Shown here one piece after another: positions 1 to 7,525 of a DNA stretch of 16,470 nucleotides; the stretch's first letter is position 1; every line of letters begins with the position of its first letter. A model generated the notes under the pieces. It saw only the letters and a program-made list of their open reading frames with translations. It was not told the origin of the DNA and ran no database searches. This stretch comes from Phycisphaeraceae bacterium. Its GTDB lineage: Bacteria > Planctomycetota > Phycisphaerae > Phycisphaerales > UBA1924. Location: contig WUAK01000024.1 in NCBI GenBank assembly GCA_009827205.1, forward strand, positions 1-16,470, read 5' to 3'. A program made the translations under genes and the position numbers.

Positions 1-563
1 TTGAGCACAATCTCGAACTGCTGGTCATCGATCTTGCGGAAGCCCGCAATCGGCGCGTCGTAATCGAAAGATCCACCGGCATCAACAGCGGCATTCTGTT
101 CGTCTTTGTACTCGTCGAACCCCTCGATCGTGTCTGATAGCAGCCACCAGTTCTTCAACTGATTCTTCGCATCTGCGAGCCGCCTGAGCGAATAGAAGAC
201 ATCATCCGTAACAACCTGACGACCCTTACCGCCCGGGAAGCACTCGTCATCGTGGAAGTACACGCCCGGCTTCAGAGTAAATCGCCAAGTCTTGCCGTTG
301 TCCTCGGTGGTTGGCATCTCCGTGAGAAGGAGTGGCTCAAGCACATACGGATTGGCATACTTGTATGTGAGCAAGGTCTCGTAGATCTGCGCACAAGCCA
401 TGTTGTCGTAGGTCGTGGATCCTACAGCGGGATCGAGACTCTTAGGACCGTCCGTGCGGATCGGCAACTGAACGACTTTGTCCTGTGCCGCAGCAGAGAG
501 TGCACCTAGTGCGAGTGCAGCGTTCGCTGCCAGTACCGTCAACAACCTTGCAGGCTTCTTCAT
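1..563 (-). CDS. ABC transporter family 5 substrate-binding protein (N-terminal part, truncated by window edge)
   Basis: This is the first 187 codons of a periplasmic solute-binding protein of the DppA/OppA type (SBP_bac_5), which captures peptides or similar solutes for an ABC importer. The start ATG at 563 is followed by a Sec signal peptide (basic MKK, hydrophobic core, AAAQD cleavage region near residue 27). The mature part then shows the family hallmarks: a segment reading TDGPKSLDPAVGSTTYDN, then QIYETLL, then TWRFTLKPGVYFHDDE and TDDVFYSLRRLAD. A short Gly-rich insertion with a Cys (CFPGGKGR) lies between the FHD and TDDV elements, where the common form has only a few residues. No lipobox Cys is visible at the cleavage site, so it is probably a soluble periplasmic protein. 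The C-terminal three quarters and any permease or ATPase genes are outside the window, so the substrate cannot be assigned. Confidence 0.85.
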   Translation of the reverse strand, partial: MKKPARLLTVLAANAALALGALSAAAQDKVVQLPIRTDGPKSLDPAVGSTTYDNMACAQIYETLLTYKYANPYVLEPLLLTEMPTTEDNGKTWRFTLKPGVYFHDDECFPGGKGRQVVTDDVFYSLRRLADAKNQLKNWWLLSDTIEGFDEYKDEQNAAVDAGGSFDYDAPIAGFRKIDDQQFEIVL

Positions 564-569
564 CGGATG

Positions 570-574
570 CCTCC
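570..574 (-). promoter_or_regulatory. Ribosome binding site of the substrate-binding protein gene
   Basis: On the minus strand the sequence reads GGAGG, a full Shine-Dalgarno core, 6 nt before the ATG at 563. It supports this start over other in-frame options. The 71-nt gap to the upstream tpsA-type gene shows no convincing -35/-10 pair and no hairpin followed by a T-run. Read-through from the secretion operon is therefore possible but unproven. Confidence 0.75.
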
Positions 575-634
575 GTTATCCTGGATCGCTCAACCAAACA
601 CCGAGATCCGGCGTTTCTGGCGAGAGACCTAAGT

Positions 635-3600
635 CTAGCGTTGCCCCTCCGGGGCCTCAATATTCATTTGCTGAGCATCTGACTGCCCCGCGTACTCGAC
701 GAGTCTGGCGAGATCGACCCGATCGATGCCGTCAGGCTTGATCGAGTTGAGCACGCCGTTACGGAATCTCACGGTTTCCCTTGGGGTCATGCCGAGATTG
801 TCGCCCGATTCGATAATCGAGGCGACATATCCCAATGCGATCCACGCGTCCTTGTTGGCTGAGCGCAGATCCGCGAAGAGCGCGAAGTGCTGAGGGTCTA
901 CGAAACGCTCCCCCGAGGATCGCTTGTACTGATCAACCGCGACACCGAGCAGCGATCGTACCCGTGAGAGCATCTCATCACGGTCGCCCTTATCAACACC
1001 GAGCGCATCGGCGAGCGAGTTCCACGAGCCGCGGAATTCACGCACCATGTCCTGGTTCAGTCTTCCAGATGCGACTTGGAAATCACCAGCTCCAGGCCTA
1101 ACACTCTCCGCAAGATCGATATGCCAGATTACGCCATCGCTCGCGAGTTGCCTCTCACGCGCGTTCGTTGAACGCAGCATGACACCGCCCTGGTCACCCT
1201 CAGGAAGCTCACCCGAACTCGGGTTCGGCTCAAAGATGCCTTCTGCTGTTGCGTATGCCTCATTGAACTGCGCATCCTCTGGCGGCAGCCCCTGAGCCAG
1301 CGGCACGGTGACCGACCCGGTAGCTCTCGCATCGAGCACGGTCGTCTCGTCGCGCATCGCGCCGCCTCCGGTTCCGGTCCGGCGGTTGAAGTACAGCTGC
1401 TCAAGTGACAACTCGTTCGATGCTCGTGTCTGGAACCCATCGATCTTGATCTCACCCAGAGGCTCTGCGATAACCGGCTGCGCAAACCCGGAACCGAGCA
1501 CGCGGATATCAGGTGAATCGAAGATGACTCCTGCACCCGTTACGAAATCCACTCCGGTATCTGTTCTGCCGTCTTGATCGAGGAGCACTACCGGATCCTG
1601 CGTTGGATCGACCTCGAAGACCGTGCTCGCTGCTCTTGAGAGAACATCGATGCGCGGTGCGTTGAACCGCATATCCCCAACCGAAGTGACGTCGGAGAGC
1701 GTCATAACACCCGAAAGCGACTCGATCAGAAGCGAGCCAAGTACAGTGAGCTTCTCGTTCTGCCCCATGGAGAGGTTGCCTGTCGTGCGGAACGTAAACG
1801 ACTGATCCGCAAGCGGCTCCCCGTCCTCATCGAAGTTCGCTGCCACAATCGTCGCAACTCGTGGGATGAAAGCGTTGCCATCGCCCAGTGTGAGTGACGC
1901 GAGGCTCTCGGCGCCGCCAACGTTGGAACCAAACCTGACGACCGGGACATCATCGCTCGTGTCACCCGGACCAGCAGCGACGGTTAGATTCGCGGGCCCG
2001 TTGACCGGGCCGTTAAAGATCACATCGCCCATCTCCGAGCGGATGACCTTTGTGCCAACGGCAAGATCGATCCTGTCTCGGCCGACATCTTCGCCGAGCA
2101 CGATGTCGTTTGTAATTATGATATTCTGCGCTGTCCCATCAAACCGAACGTCACCCATCGCGGTAAGGCTCGGCAGGAAGACACTCTTCTCAAACACGGT
2201 CGCCCCAGTCTCGGTCATGGTCACAAGGTTGCCCTGACCGGCAACGCGTTCGACAAACCGGATGGTGCCGCCAATTGACTCGAGCTCGACGTCTTCAAGT
2301 ATGCGGGTTTCGCTCCCGAAAGTGATCGTCCCGCCCTGACTGACGAGATCTTCAGCGATAAAGATTTCTTGCCCGCGGTAGAGCTGATCGCCGCTCGTTG
2401 TGACATCGGGAACGTGGATCTGGTTCGCGAAGATTGTGAGCGAACCGAGCGGCGTCTCGCCACCTATCTCAGCATCTGTCAGCAAGAATCCCGAATCACC
2501 CATATCTGTATCGAGATCGATGATGAGATTGCCGACACCGTCAAGGCCGCGATCACCAAGCGTGAGATTGCCGCCTCGTGTGTTGATGGTCACATCGCCC
2601 GCAACATTGAGAGACTGCATTGTCGACAGATCGAGCCCGCCCGGTGCGAATACATCGCCCATGAGCACGAGTTCGCCGCCAAAGAGTGTGATGTTGCCAA
2701 CCTGGCTGGATGGACTGAAATCGCCCAGCACAATCCTGCCATCGTTGCTGTCCTTATCAAACGAATTCGCGTCTAGCGTCAGCGTCTGCACCCCTGGGGT
2801 CGATGCTAAAACGACCGCTCCGTCGAGGATGATGTCACCGGCCAACTCATCGACGAATGGATCATCCGTATCGATGAGCACATCTGAAACGAGCGTAATT
2901 GTCCCGGCATCGCTGAGATCGACAAGACCACCGAGCCCAGTCTCTGCGTTGTCCATCCGGAAGTTTCCGCCGAGCGAGAGCCCCTCTGTCGTCGTCACCT
3001 GGAGCTGCGACAAGCCTGAGACATCAGACAGCGAGAGAGTCCGGGCAACGAAACGCATGCCGCCCGGTCCGGTGATCGTTGTTGAGGGGTCGATATCAAT
3101 ATCGAATGCGTCAACCCCATCCACAGCAGCGATCGACACTGTCGCCTGCGGATCGATCGATTCGATTCGCACAAGACCAGTCAGATCGAGCGTCGAGGAA
3201 GAGAACAGCGAACCAGCGAGGCTAAGCTCATCAGCATCGAGAGCGAGTGAGTCGAACGTCGCGCCTGCGAGTTCAACTCTCCGATCTCCGCCCAGTGCAT
3301 TGATCGTGAGTAATCCCGCATTATCGATGCTTCGCAGCATACGGATCAGGCCGTTGGACTGGAGGGTGAGATCACCCCCGGCGGTGTCGATGCCCGGAAT
3401 CTGGATGCCGTTGACACCCGTGATTGAGAGGTTCCCGCCTGCGGTCGTTATCGTATTCTGGCCAGCCATCGCGAAGGTGTCGGCAGCGTTGAATGTAAAC
3501 GTGTTACCAGACGTCACCGGTAATGCCAGTTCACCATCAACGAGGTTTGCAATCGCAATGTTGCCGGTTGCAGCGATCAGGATATCCGTATCGTCGAGGG

Positions 3601-4921
3601 CCTCGATAGTGCCATCGGAAATCTGAACATCCAGGCCTGCCGCATCGCTCGCAGGAAGCTGATTGTCGTCCAGGAGCGCATCATCCGCTCCAGACCCGGC
3701 AGCACCGGAGACGATGCTGATGTTTACCGGATCGAGAAGAAGCAGACCGTCTTCACCGTTTGGAGCACCAGTCGATACGTGTCCAAAGAAACCCAGCCAG
3801 CCCGAGCTTGAGACCTCGACGAATCCGCCATCACCGGACTGCGCCCCGCCACGCGCCGAGATAATCCCGGAGAAGAGCGTCGCGTCGTCTGACCAGAGAA
3901 CGACTTCGCCGCCGTCTCCTGAGTTGATCGCGTCGGCATTGATGGTCGAATCCGCGTCGACATTCACCCGACTCGCGTTCGCGATCGAGGCATCCTGCCC
4001 CTGAACACCACCACCGATGTAAACACGCCCGCCCCCGGCATCGCCCGAGGCATCGATATCGGCACCAAGCACCGCGACTCCGTCGCCGGTGATCGTGACA
4101 GTTCCGCCCATGCGACCAGGCGCGGTGTCCGAAACATCAAACGAGCCTGACACCGTGACGATTGAACCCTCACCACCACGGACATCGATGGTGTTCGCTT
4201 TGGTCGTGGAACCTGGTCCGATTGCGATGGAGAACATGTCTCCCGCACCGACCATAACTCTGCCGCCGGCTGCGTTAATCTCACCCTGCTGCTCGACTCC
4301 ACCCTCGTTGGCGCCGGAAGCGCTGACGAACAGATGGCCACCGAACTCACCGATAAGGACTTCGTCACCTGAGGACATCGTGACGAGTCCCTCAGGAGCG
4401 AAGACAGATCCGAGATTTGTAACGAGCCGGCCCGCGAAATGCACCTCACCCGCGTTGATCACGCCGCGGTTCTCGATCGCCCCGGTCATGCCCGTGAAGC
4501 GATCGATACCGCCCAGGAAGTCCGCGTCAGTCATGGTCCCTGCGGCAGCGGTGATCGCACCAACATTGACAACCGCCTGGTTCCCGAAGAACACGCCAGC
4601 CTCGTTAACGAGATAAACATGGCCGTTCGAGAGAAGCGCCCCGTTGATCTGCGATGGATCCTGCCCGAGCACGCGGTTTAAAACCCGTGCCTGCTCACCT
4701 GGTTGGATGAAACGCACTGTTTCATTGGCACCTATGTTGAACGATTGGTAATTGATGATGGCGTTGTCGGCAGCGGTGATCTCAGTCAGGACCCCGTCGC
4801 GGACAAAGTCCGCCTGGCCCGCGACAACCTGCTCGCCCTCTGGACCTCCCACTGCGGTGCCTGCAAGCATGGCGAGCATGACCGGGGTGGCGGCTTTTCT
4901 GGCTGTACTCGATCGGATCAT
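635..4921 (-). CDS. Two-partner secretion exoprotein (TpsA / filamentous haemagglutinin N-terminal domain family)
   Basis: This is a large secreted or surface beta-helix protein of 1428 residues. Residues 1-26 form a signal peptide. The region from about 30 to 270 is the TPS (haemagglutination activity) domain recognised by the cognate TpsB pore. Within it are INYQSFNIGANETVRFIQP (about 56-74), then NRVLGQDPSQINGALLSNGH (82-101), and VYLVNEAGVFFG followed by VVNVG (103-121), the family signature. The long middle is repetitive, rich in Gly, Asp, Thr, Ile and Leu with recurring G-x-L/I-x-I patterns, as expected of a right-handed beta-helix. The last roughly 135 residues change to helix-prone, charged sequence. 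No Cys-rich, nuclease-like or pretoxin motif was recognised, so a contact-dependent toxin role is not supported. The ATG has an AGGAG 6 nt upstream and lies 15 nt after the TpsB stop, so the two are almost certainly co-transcribed. The biological role (adhesion, matrix or other) cannot be read from the sequence. Confidence 0.88.
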   Translation of the reverse strand: MIRSSTARKAATPVMLAMLAGTAVGGPEGEQVVAGQADFVRDGVLTEITAADNAIINYQSFNIGANETVRFIQPGEQARVLNRVLGQDPSQINGALLSNGHVYLVNEAGVFFGNQAVVNVGAITAAAGTMTDADFLGGIDRFTGMTGAIENRGVINAGEVHFAGRLVTNLGSVFAPEGLVTMSSGDEVLIGEFGGHLFVSASGANEGGVEQQGEINAAGGRVMVGAGDMFSIAIGPGSTTKANTIDVRGGEGSIVTVSGSFDVSDTAPGRMGGTVTITGDGVAVLGADIDASGDAGGGRVYIGGGVQGQDASIANASRVNVDADSTINADAINSGDGGEVVLWSDDATLFSGIISARGGAQSGDGGFVEVSSSGWLGFFGHVSTGAPNGEDGLLLLDPVNISIVSGAAGSGADDALLDDNQLPASDAAGLDVQISDGTIEALDDTDILIAATGNIAIANLVDGELALPVTSGNTFTFNAADTFAMAGQNTITTAGGNLSITGVNGIQIPGIDTAGGDLTLQSNGLIRMLRSIDNAGLLTINALGGDRRVELAGATFDSLALDADELSLAGSLFSSSTLDLTGLVRIESIDPQATVSIAAVDGVDAFDIDIDPSTTITGPGGMRFVARTLSLSDVSGLSQLQVTTTEGLSLGGNFRMDNAETGLGGLVDLSDAGTITLVSDVLIDTDDPFVDELAGDIILDGAVVLASTPGVQTLTLDANSFDKDSNDGRIVLGDFSPSSQVGNITLFGGELVLMGDVFAPGGLDLSTMQSLNVAGDVTINTRGGNLTLGDRGLDGVGNLIIDLDTDMGDSGFLLTDAEIGGETPLGSLTIFANQIHVPDVTTSGDQLYRGQEIFIAEDLVSQGGTITFGSETRILEDVELESIGGTIRFVERVAGQGNLVTMTETGATVFEKSVFLPSLTAMGDVRFDGTAQNIIITNDIVLGEDVGRDRIDLAVGTKVIRSEMGDVIFNGPVNGPANLTVAAGPGDTSDDVPVVRFGSNVGGAESLASLTLGDGNAFIPRVATIVAANFDEDGEPLADQSFTFRTTGNLSMGQNEKLTVLGSLLIESLSGVMTLSDVTSVGDMRFNAPRIDVLSRAASTVFEVDPTQDPVVLLDQDGRTDTGVDFVTGAGVIFDSPDIRVLGSGFAQPVIAEPLGEIKIDGFQTRASNELSLEQLYFNRRTGTGGGAMRDETTVLDARATGSVTVPLAQGLPPEDAQFNEAYATAEGIFEPNPSSGELPEGDQGGVMLRSTNARERQLASDGVIWHIDLAESVRPGAGDFQVASGRLNQDMVREFRGSWNSLADALGVDKGDRDEMLSRVRSLLGVAVDQYKRSSGERFVDPQHFALFADLRSANKDAWIALGYVASIIESGDNLGMTPRETVRFRNGVLNSIKPDGIDRVDLARLVEYAGQSDAQQMNIEAPEGQR

Positions 4922-4927
4922 GAGAAA

Positions 4928-4932
4928 CTCCT
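4928..4932 (-). promoter_or_regulatory. Ribosome binding site of the TpsA-type gene
   Basis: The minus strand reads AGGAG 6 nt upstream of the ATG at 4921. The site lies within the 15 nt that follow the TGA stop of the TpsB-type gene (4937-4939), so there is no room for a separate promoter and the two genes should form one transcript. Confidence 0.75.
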
Positions 4933-4936
4933 GCGA

Positions 4937-6865
4937 TCAGAATGCCAGCGTGGCGACAATGTGGAACTCGGAATCACCGCTCTCGACCTCGCCGTTATCG
5001 GTGTCCTCGAGCGCAACGCCCCAATCGGCGCGAACCCTTAGATACCTCCGATACTCGAAACCGAGACCGATACCCGCACCGAGCAGAGACTCTTCGTTCT
5101 CAGTCGAGTCCGCGTCTTCGATGTAGGTCTGACCGTAATCTACGAATCCTGCTAGAACTAGATCCCAGTCTGCGTAGCCGTACGCCCGGTCTGGCTTGTA
5201 CCGGAATGGCTCCCCAAACAGCTGTCCGGGCTCAGCGGACGTGCCAAGCAGCTGCGGGATATGGATGCGGTACTCAGCCGTCGCGACAAGAGCGGTATCA
5301 CCTGCCGCGACGGACTGCGGGTAGCCTCGGACAGAGTACAACCCGCCTACGACCTGCTGCTGCTGGGGGATCAGCCTGTCTCCAAAGGAGTATTGGCCGT
5401 TGAACCCGAACGCGAGTTCGTTGGCGAGCCTGCTCCCAAACGTGCCTTCTTCTTTCCAGCCATCCGGATCGAACAGAGGCTCCAAGAAGAACGATGTGCT
5501 CAAATTCCAGCGGAGGAGGGTCCATTCGTCCTCCGCTCTCAGCCGACCGAGCCCAGGGATCTCACCGGGTGCACCGCCGTCAAGCGTGTAGTCGATAGCG
5601 ACTTCAGAGAATATGAAACGTGTCGGCAGACGCTGCTCGCTGCGGAGCCCAACGGTACCAATAACGAAATCGGTATCTCCCGATGAGCCCGCGACATCAT
5701 TCGAGACATCCTCGTTCTCGTGCTTGACTCCAACGAACGCGTCAACGAAGTAGGACTCTTTCTGATAGACGTTGGTGATAATTTCACCGCCGAAAGTTGT
5801 TGCCGTACCGTCGAGATCCTGCCCCGGCAGCCCGATGTCCTCGGCGGTGTAATCGCTCCAGTCACCGTAAAGCTTTACGCGGATGAGATCCGTTCCAATC
5901 AGCGGTGCTTCGTATGAAACCAGCGCGGCATAACTGTTATCAAAACTCGACGTGACGAAGTCGGCCTGAAACACATCGTCGCGGTTGGTCACCTGATTAT
6001 GGACAAAGCCAAACCGCTGGCGCCACTCGTTTGTCGCGTCCGTACCTGTGTTGGAGATCTGTGCGTAGGCAAGCCAGGGCTTTGATTCGCGGACGAGATA
6101 ATCCAGCGTCACCGCATTTGGTGTTTCCTGCTCGTCAGTAGCCGCTGCGACAGCGAGGTCGACACGCCTTGAAGGGTGCCTGTTCAGCCTGTGCACGTAC
6201 GAGTTCAGCACATCACTGCGGATGAGGTCCTTGCGCTTCCCACGATCTCCTTCCGAGTAGGGCTTGGCAGGAGAAAGCAGAGAGATACGCCTGTGCGCGG
6301 GGTGATCAATAACCTGCTCTTCATCGAAGCGGTCACCAGAGCCGACCGTACGGACACCGGTGACAACACCAACGTAGATTTTAAGGTTCAGAACACCCGG
6401 TGCTTCGCGCATGTCGACTGCGGTCGACGGGTTGATCTGGAATGGATCCGGGGCGACAAGAACGCCAACGATGCCCTGCCTGTTGAGTTCAGCAACGACT
6501 TTGCGCGAGATCTCGTTGATCGCCGAAACTGAGATCCTGCGGTCTTTGAGCGAAAGCACCTGCCCAAGCGTCGCACCCGTCTCGCCTGGAGCCGCATCGA
6601 GTGTCTCGCTCGAAGTGTCGATGTTGACAGGCAAGTCTGCCATCGATTCGATGAGCGGGACTTCCGGGTGGACCTTGTCATATATCAGCCTGAGAGAGGT
6701 AAACGGGTATGCCTGGACGAGAATCCCAACCTCTTCTGGTGTTGGTTCTGGCGGGTTGTTGTCGTCCTGGGACAATGCCGCAGGCGCGAGTGCCAACCCG
6801 GCACACAGGGCCAGAACCGACAGAGCGGACGGGGCATTGCTGAAAGTTCTGCTCTCTTCGCTCAT
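4937..6865 (-). CDS. Two-partner secretion outer-membrane transporter (TpsB; ShlB/FhaC/HecB family)
   Basis: This 642-residue Omp85-superfamily pore should export the adjacent exoprotein across the outer membrane. Residues 1-33 form a signal peptide (hydrophobic LSVLALCAGLALAPAALS, cleaved near SQ-D), followed by a Pro/Asp/Glu-rich linker. The region from about 45 to 170 fits the POTRA_2 domain, with INEISRKVVAELNRQG (116-131) and a closing beta strand around LKIYVGVVTGVRT (161-173). From about 265 onward there are amphipathic beta strands of the 16-stranded barrel. They include the conserved VRGY motif of the plug loop at 512-515, the strand LAGFVDYGQTY (571-581) and a C-terminal Phe in HIVATLAF, the signal used by the BAM complex. 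An in-frame TTG at 6883 would add six residues. I chose the ATG at 6865 because AGAGGG lies 5 nt upstream. The n-region of the signal peptide has little positive charge, which is unusual but not disqualifying. Confidence 0.88.
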   Translation of the reverse strand: MSEESRTFSNAPSALSVLALCAGLALAPAALSQDDNNPPEPTPEEVGILVQAYPFTSLRLIYDKVHPEVPLIESMADLPVNIDTSSETLDAAPGETGATLGQVLSLKDRRISVSAINEISRKVVAELNRQGIVGVLVAPDPFQINPSTAVDMREAPGVLNLKIYVGVVTGVRTVGSGDRFDEEQVIDHPAHRRISLLSPAKPYSEGDRGKRKDLIRSDVLNSYVHRLNRHPSRRVDLAVAAATDEQETPNAVTLDYLVRESKPWLAYAQISNTGTDATNEWRQRFGFVHNQVTNRDDVFQADFVTSSFDNSYAALVSYEAPLIGTDLIRVKLYGDWSDYTAEDIGLPGQDLDGTATTFGGEIITNVYQKESYFVDAFVGVKHENEDVSNDVAGSSGDTDFVIGTVGLRSEQRLPTRFIFSEVAIDYTLDGGAPGEIPGLGRLRAEDEWTLLRWNLSTSFFLEPLFDPDGWKEEGTFGSRLANELAFGFNGQYSFGDRLIPQQQQVVGGLYSVRGYPQSVAAGDTALVATAEYRIHIPQLLGTSAEPGQLFGEPFRYKPDRAYGYADWDLVLAGFVDYGQTYIEDADSTENEESLLGAGIGLGFEYRRYLRVRADWGVALEDTDNGEVESGDSEFHIVATLAF

Positions 6866-6870
6866 CGATG

Positions 6871-6876
6871 CCCTCT
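6871..6876 (-). promoter_or_regulatory. Ribosome binding site deciding the TpsB start
   Basis: The minus strand reads AGAGGG with a 5-nt spacer to the ATG at 6865. It lies inside the extension that a TTG start at 6883 would encode, and so favours the ATG. No clear -35/-10 promoter was found in the 137 nt between the tRNA gene and this start. Confidence 0.65.
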
Positions 6877-6922
6877 GCTCCAACCAAAGAACCCAATCGA
6901 GTCAGGACCACGATAGCCGAAA

Positions 6923-6940
6923 CACGCCGGAAGCGGCGTG
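6923..6940 (-). terminator. Candidate hairpin terminator between tRNA-Met and the secretion operon
   Basis: The sequence forms a perfect 7-bp stem, CACGCCG and CGGCGTG, around a 4-nt loop (CTTC on the minus strand). It lies 62 nt downstream of the tRNA gene and 57 nt upstream of the TpsB start. Only three T residues follow on the minus strand before GC-rich sequence resumes, so it is weak as an intrinsic terminator. It could instead act as an RNA-processing or attenuation structure in front of the secretion operon. Confidence 0.45.
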
Positions 6941-7002
6941 CTGGATACGAGGGTCTGGATTCTCAAGTGGGTCCGAATAACCATCGGTAGCACGAATGTA
7001 AG

Positions 7003-7077
7003 TGGCGAGGGGGGGACTTGAACCCCCGACCTCCGGGTTATGAATCCAGCGCTCTAAACCAGCTGAGCTACCTCGCC
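7003..7077 (-). tRNA. tRNA-Met (anticodon CAU), probably elongator type
   Basis: The cloverleaf folds as follows. The acceptor stem GGCGAGG/CCTCGCC has 7 bp, the D stem is GCTC/GAGC with a 10-nt loop, and the anticodon loop is TTCATAA. The variable loop is AGGTC, and the T stem GGGGG/CCCCC encloses the loop TTCAAGT. Discriminator A is at 7003. The CAU anticodon is at 7040-7042. The first pair is G1-C72 rather than the C1xA72 mismatch of bacterial initiator tRNA, and the three G-C pairs of the initiator anticodon stem are absent, so this is an elongator tRNA-Met. A lysidine-modified tRNA-Ile (CAU) cannot be excluded by sequence alone. The CCA end is not encoded. The anticodon stem has a U28-G42 wobble and an A31xC39 mismatch next to the loop. 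tatA ends 52 nt upstream on the same strand, so co-transcription is plausible. Confidence 0.93.
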
Positions 7078-7129
7078 GCAACTTTGCCGCCAACAGACGG
7101 CCCTGACTCTACGCAGCCAAGCTCAAAAG

Positions 7130-7417
7130 TCACGACCCGACTGGATCGGATCGGCTCACAGTGGCCTCAGACTTGGATGGTTCTGCGTCTACGGGCTTTG
7201 GGGCTGCCTCAGCGTCTTTAGGCAAGCTCTTGGCCTCCTTGGTCGCGTCATCGATCTCGTCCGTGACATCTTTGAGACCCTTCTTGAACTCGACGATGCT
7301 CTTGCCGAGACCGCGGCCCACCTCGGGCAGTCTCCGGCCGAACAGCAAGATCCCAATAAGCAGGATCGCCCCGATCTCCACCGGCCCAAGATTCCCCAGA
7401 AAACCCAGTGTGGACAT
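7130..7417 (-). CDS. tatA: Sec-independent (Tat) protein translocase subunit TatA/TatE family
   Basis: This 95-residue protein has the full TatA layout. It has a short N-terminal segment, one hydrophobic helix (about residues 11-27, VEIGAILLIGILLFG), the conserved FGRRLPE hinge (26-32) and an amphipathic helix, VGRGLGKSIVEFKKGLKD (33-50). A charged, Pro/Ala/Lys-rich tail of about 45 residues follows. TatA oligomers form the membrane-spanning element through which folded twin-arginine substrates cross the inner membrane with TatBC. The polar residue usual before the helix is Glu here (PVEIG), as is common for TatA. The start ATG has AGGAG 5 nt upstream (7423-7427). No tatB or tatC is next to it, so the rest of the system must be elsewhere. 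A sigma70-like promoter lies about 40 nt upstream. The only gene downstream on this strand before the hairpin at 6923-6940 is the tRNA. Confidence 0.93.
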   Translation of the reverse strand: MSTLGFLGNLGPVEIGAILLIGILLFGRRLPEVGRGLGKSIVEFKKGLKDVTDEIDDATKEAKSLPKDAEAAPKPVDAEPSKSEATVSRSDPVGS

Positions 7418-7454
7418 GTTGGCTCCTCTCGCGGGGCCCTGAGCCCAGCGTGCG

Positions 7455-7483
7455 ATTCAAGTCGGACCCCGCCGCGGTGTCAA
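7455..7483 (-). promoter_or_regulatory. Sigma70-like promoter of tatA
   Basis: On the minus strand, TTGACA (7483-7478) is a perfect -35 hexamer. It is separated by exactly 17 nt from TTGAAT (7460-7455), which matches four of six positions of the -10 consensus. The predicted transcript would begin near 7448, giving a leader of roughly 30 nt that contains the AGGAG ribosome binding site at 7423-7427. The whole element lies in the 108-nt gap between the folD stop and the tatA start. Confidence 0.6.
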
Positions 7484-7525
7484 TCTTTGTACAGCCTGCG
7501 GGCCCAGAAGTGCCAGAATACCAGA

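Noticed and set aside
642..662. GC-rich hairpin (GCCCC-GGA-GGGGC) near the end of the TpsA-type gene
   Set aside because: It lies inside the last codons and is not followed by a T-run, so it cannot be called a terminator.
635..1300. Contact-dependent inhibition toxin at the TpsA C-terminus
   Set aside because: No pretoxin motif, nuclease signature or small immunity-like gene was found downstream.
2400..3626. A 408-codon open frame on the plus strand opposite the TpsA-type gene
   Set aside because: It is rich in Ser, Pro, Val and Arg without any recognisable domain, and lies wholly antisense to a well-supported gene. Such frames arise from the codon bias of the repetitive beta-helix region.
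6866..6883. TTG start six codons upstream for the TpsB-type gene
   Set aside because: The ATG at 6865 has AGAGGG at a good distance, and the extension adds nothing to the signal peptide.
6902..7093. A 63-codon minus-strand frame containing GLERWIHNPEVGGSSPPLAT
   Set aside because: This peptide is the conceptual translation of the tRNA-Met gene, a familiar false gene call.
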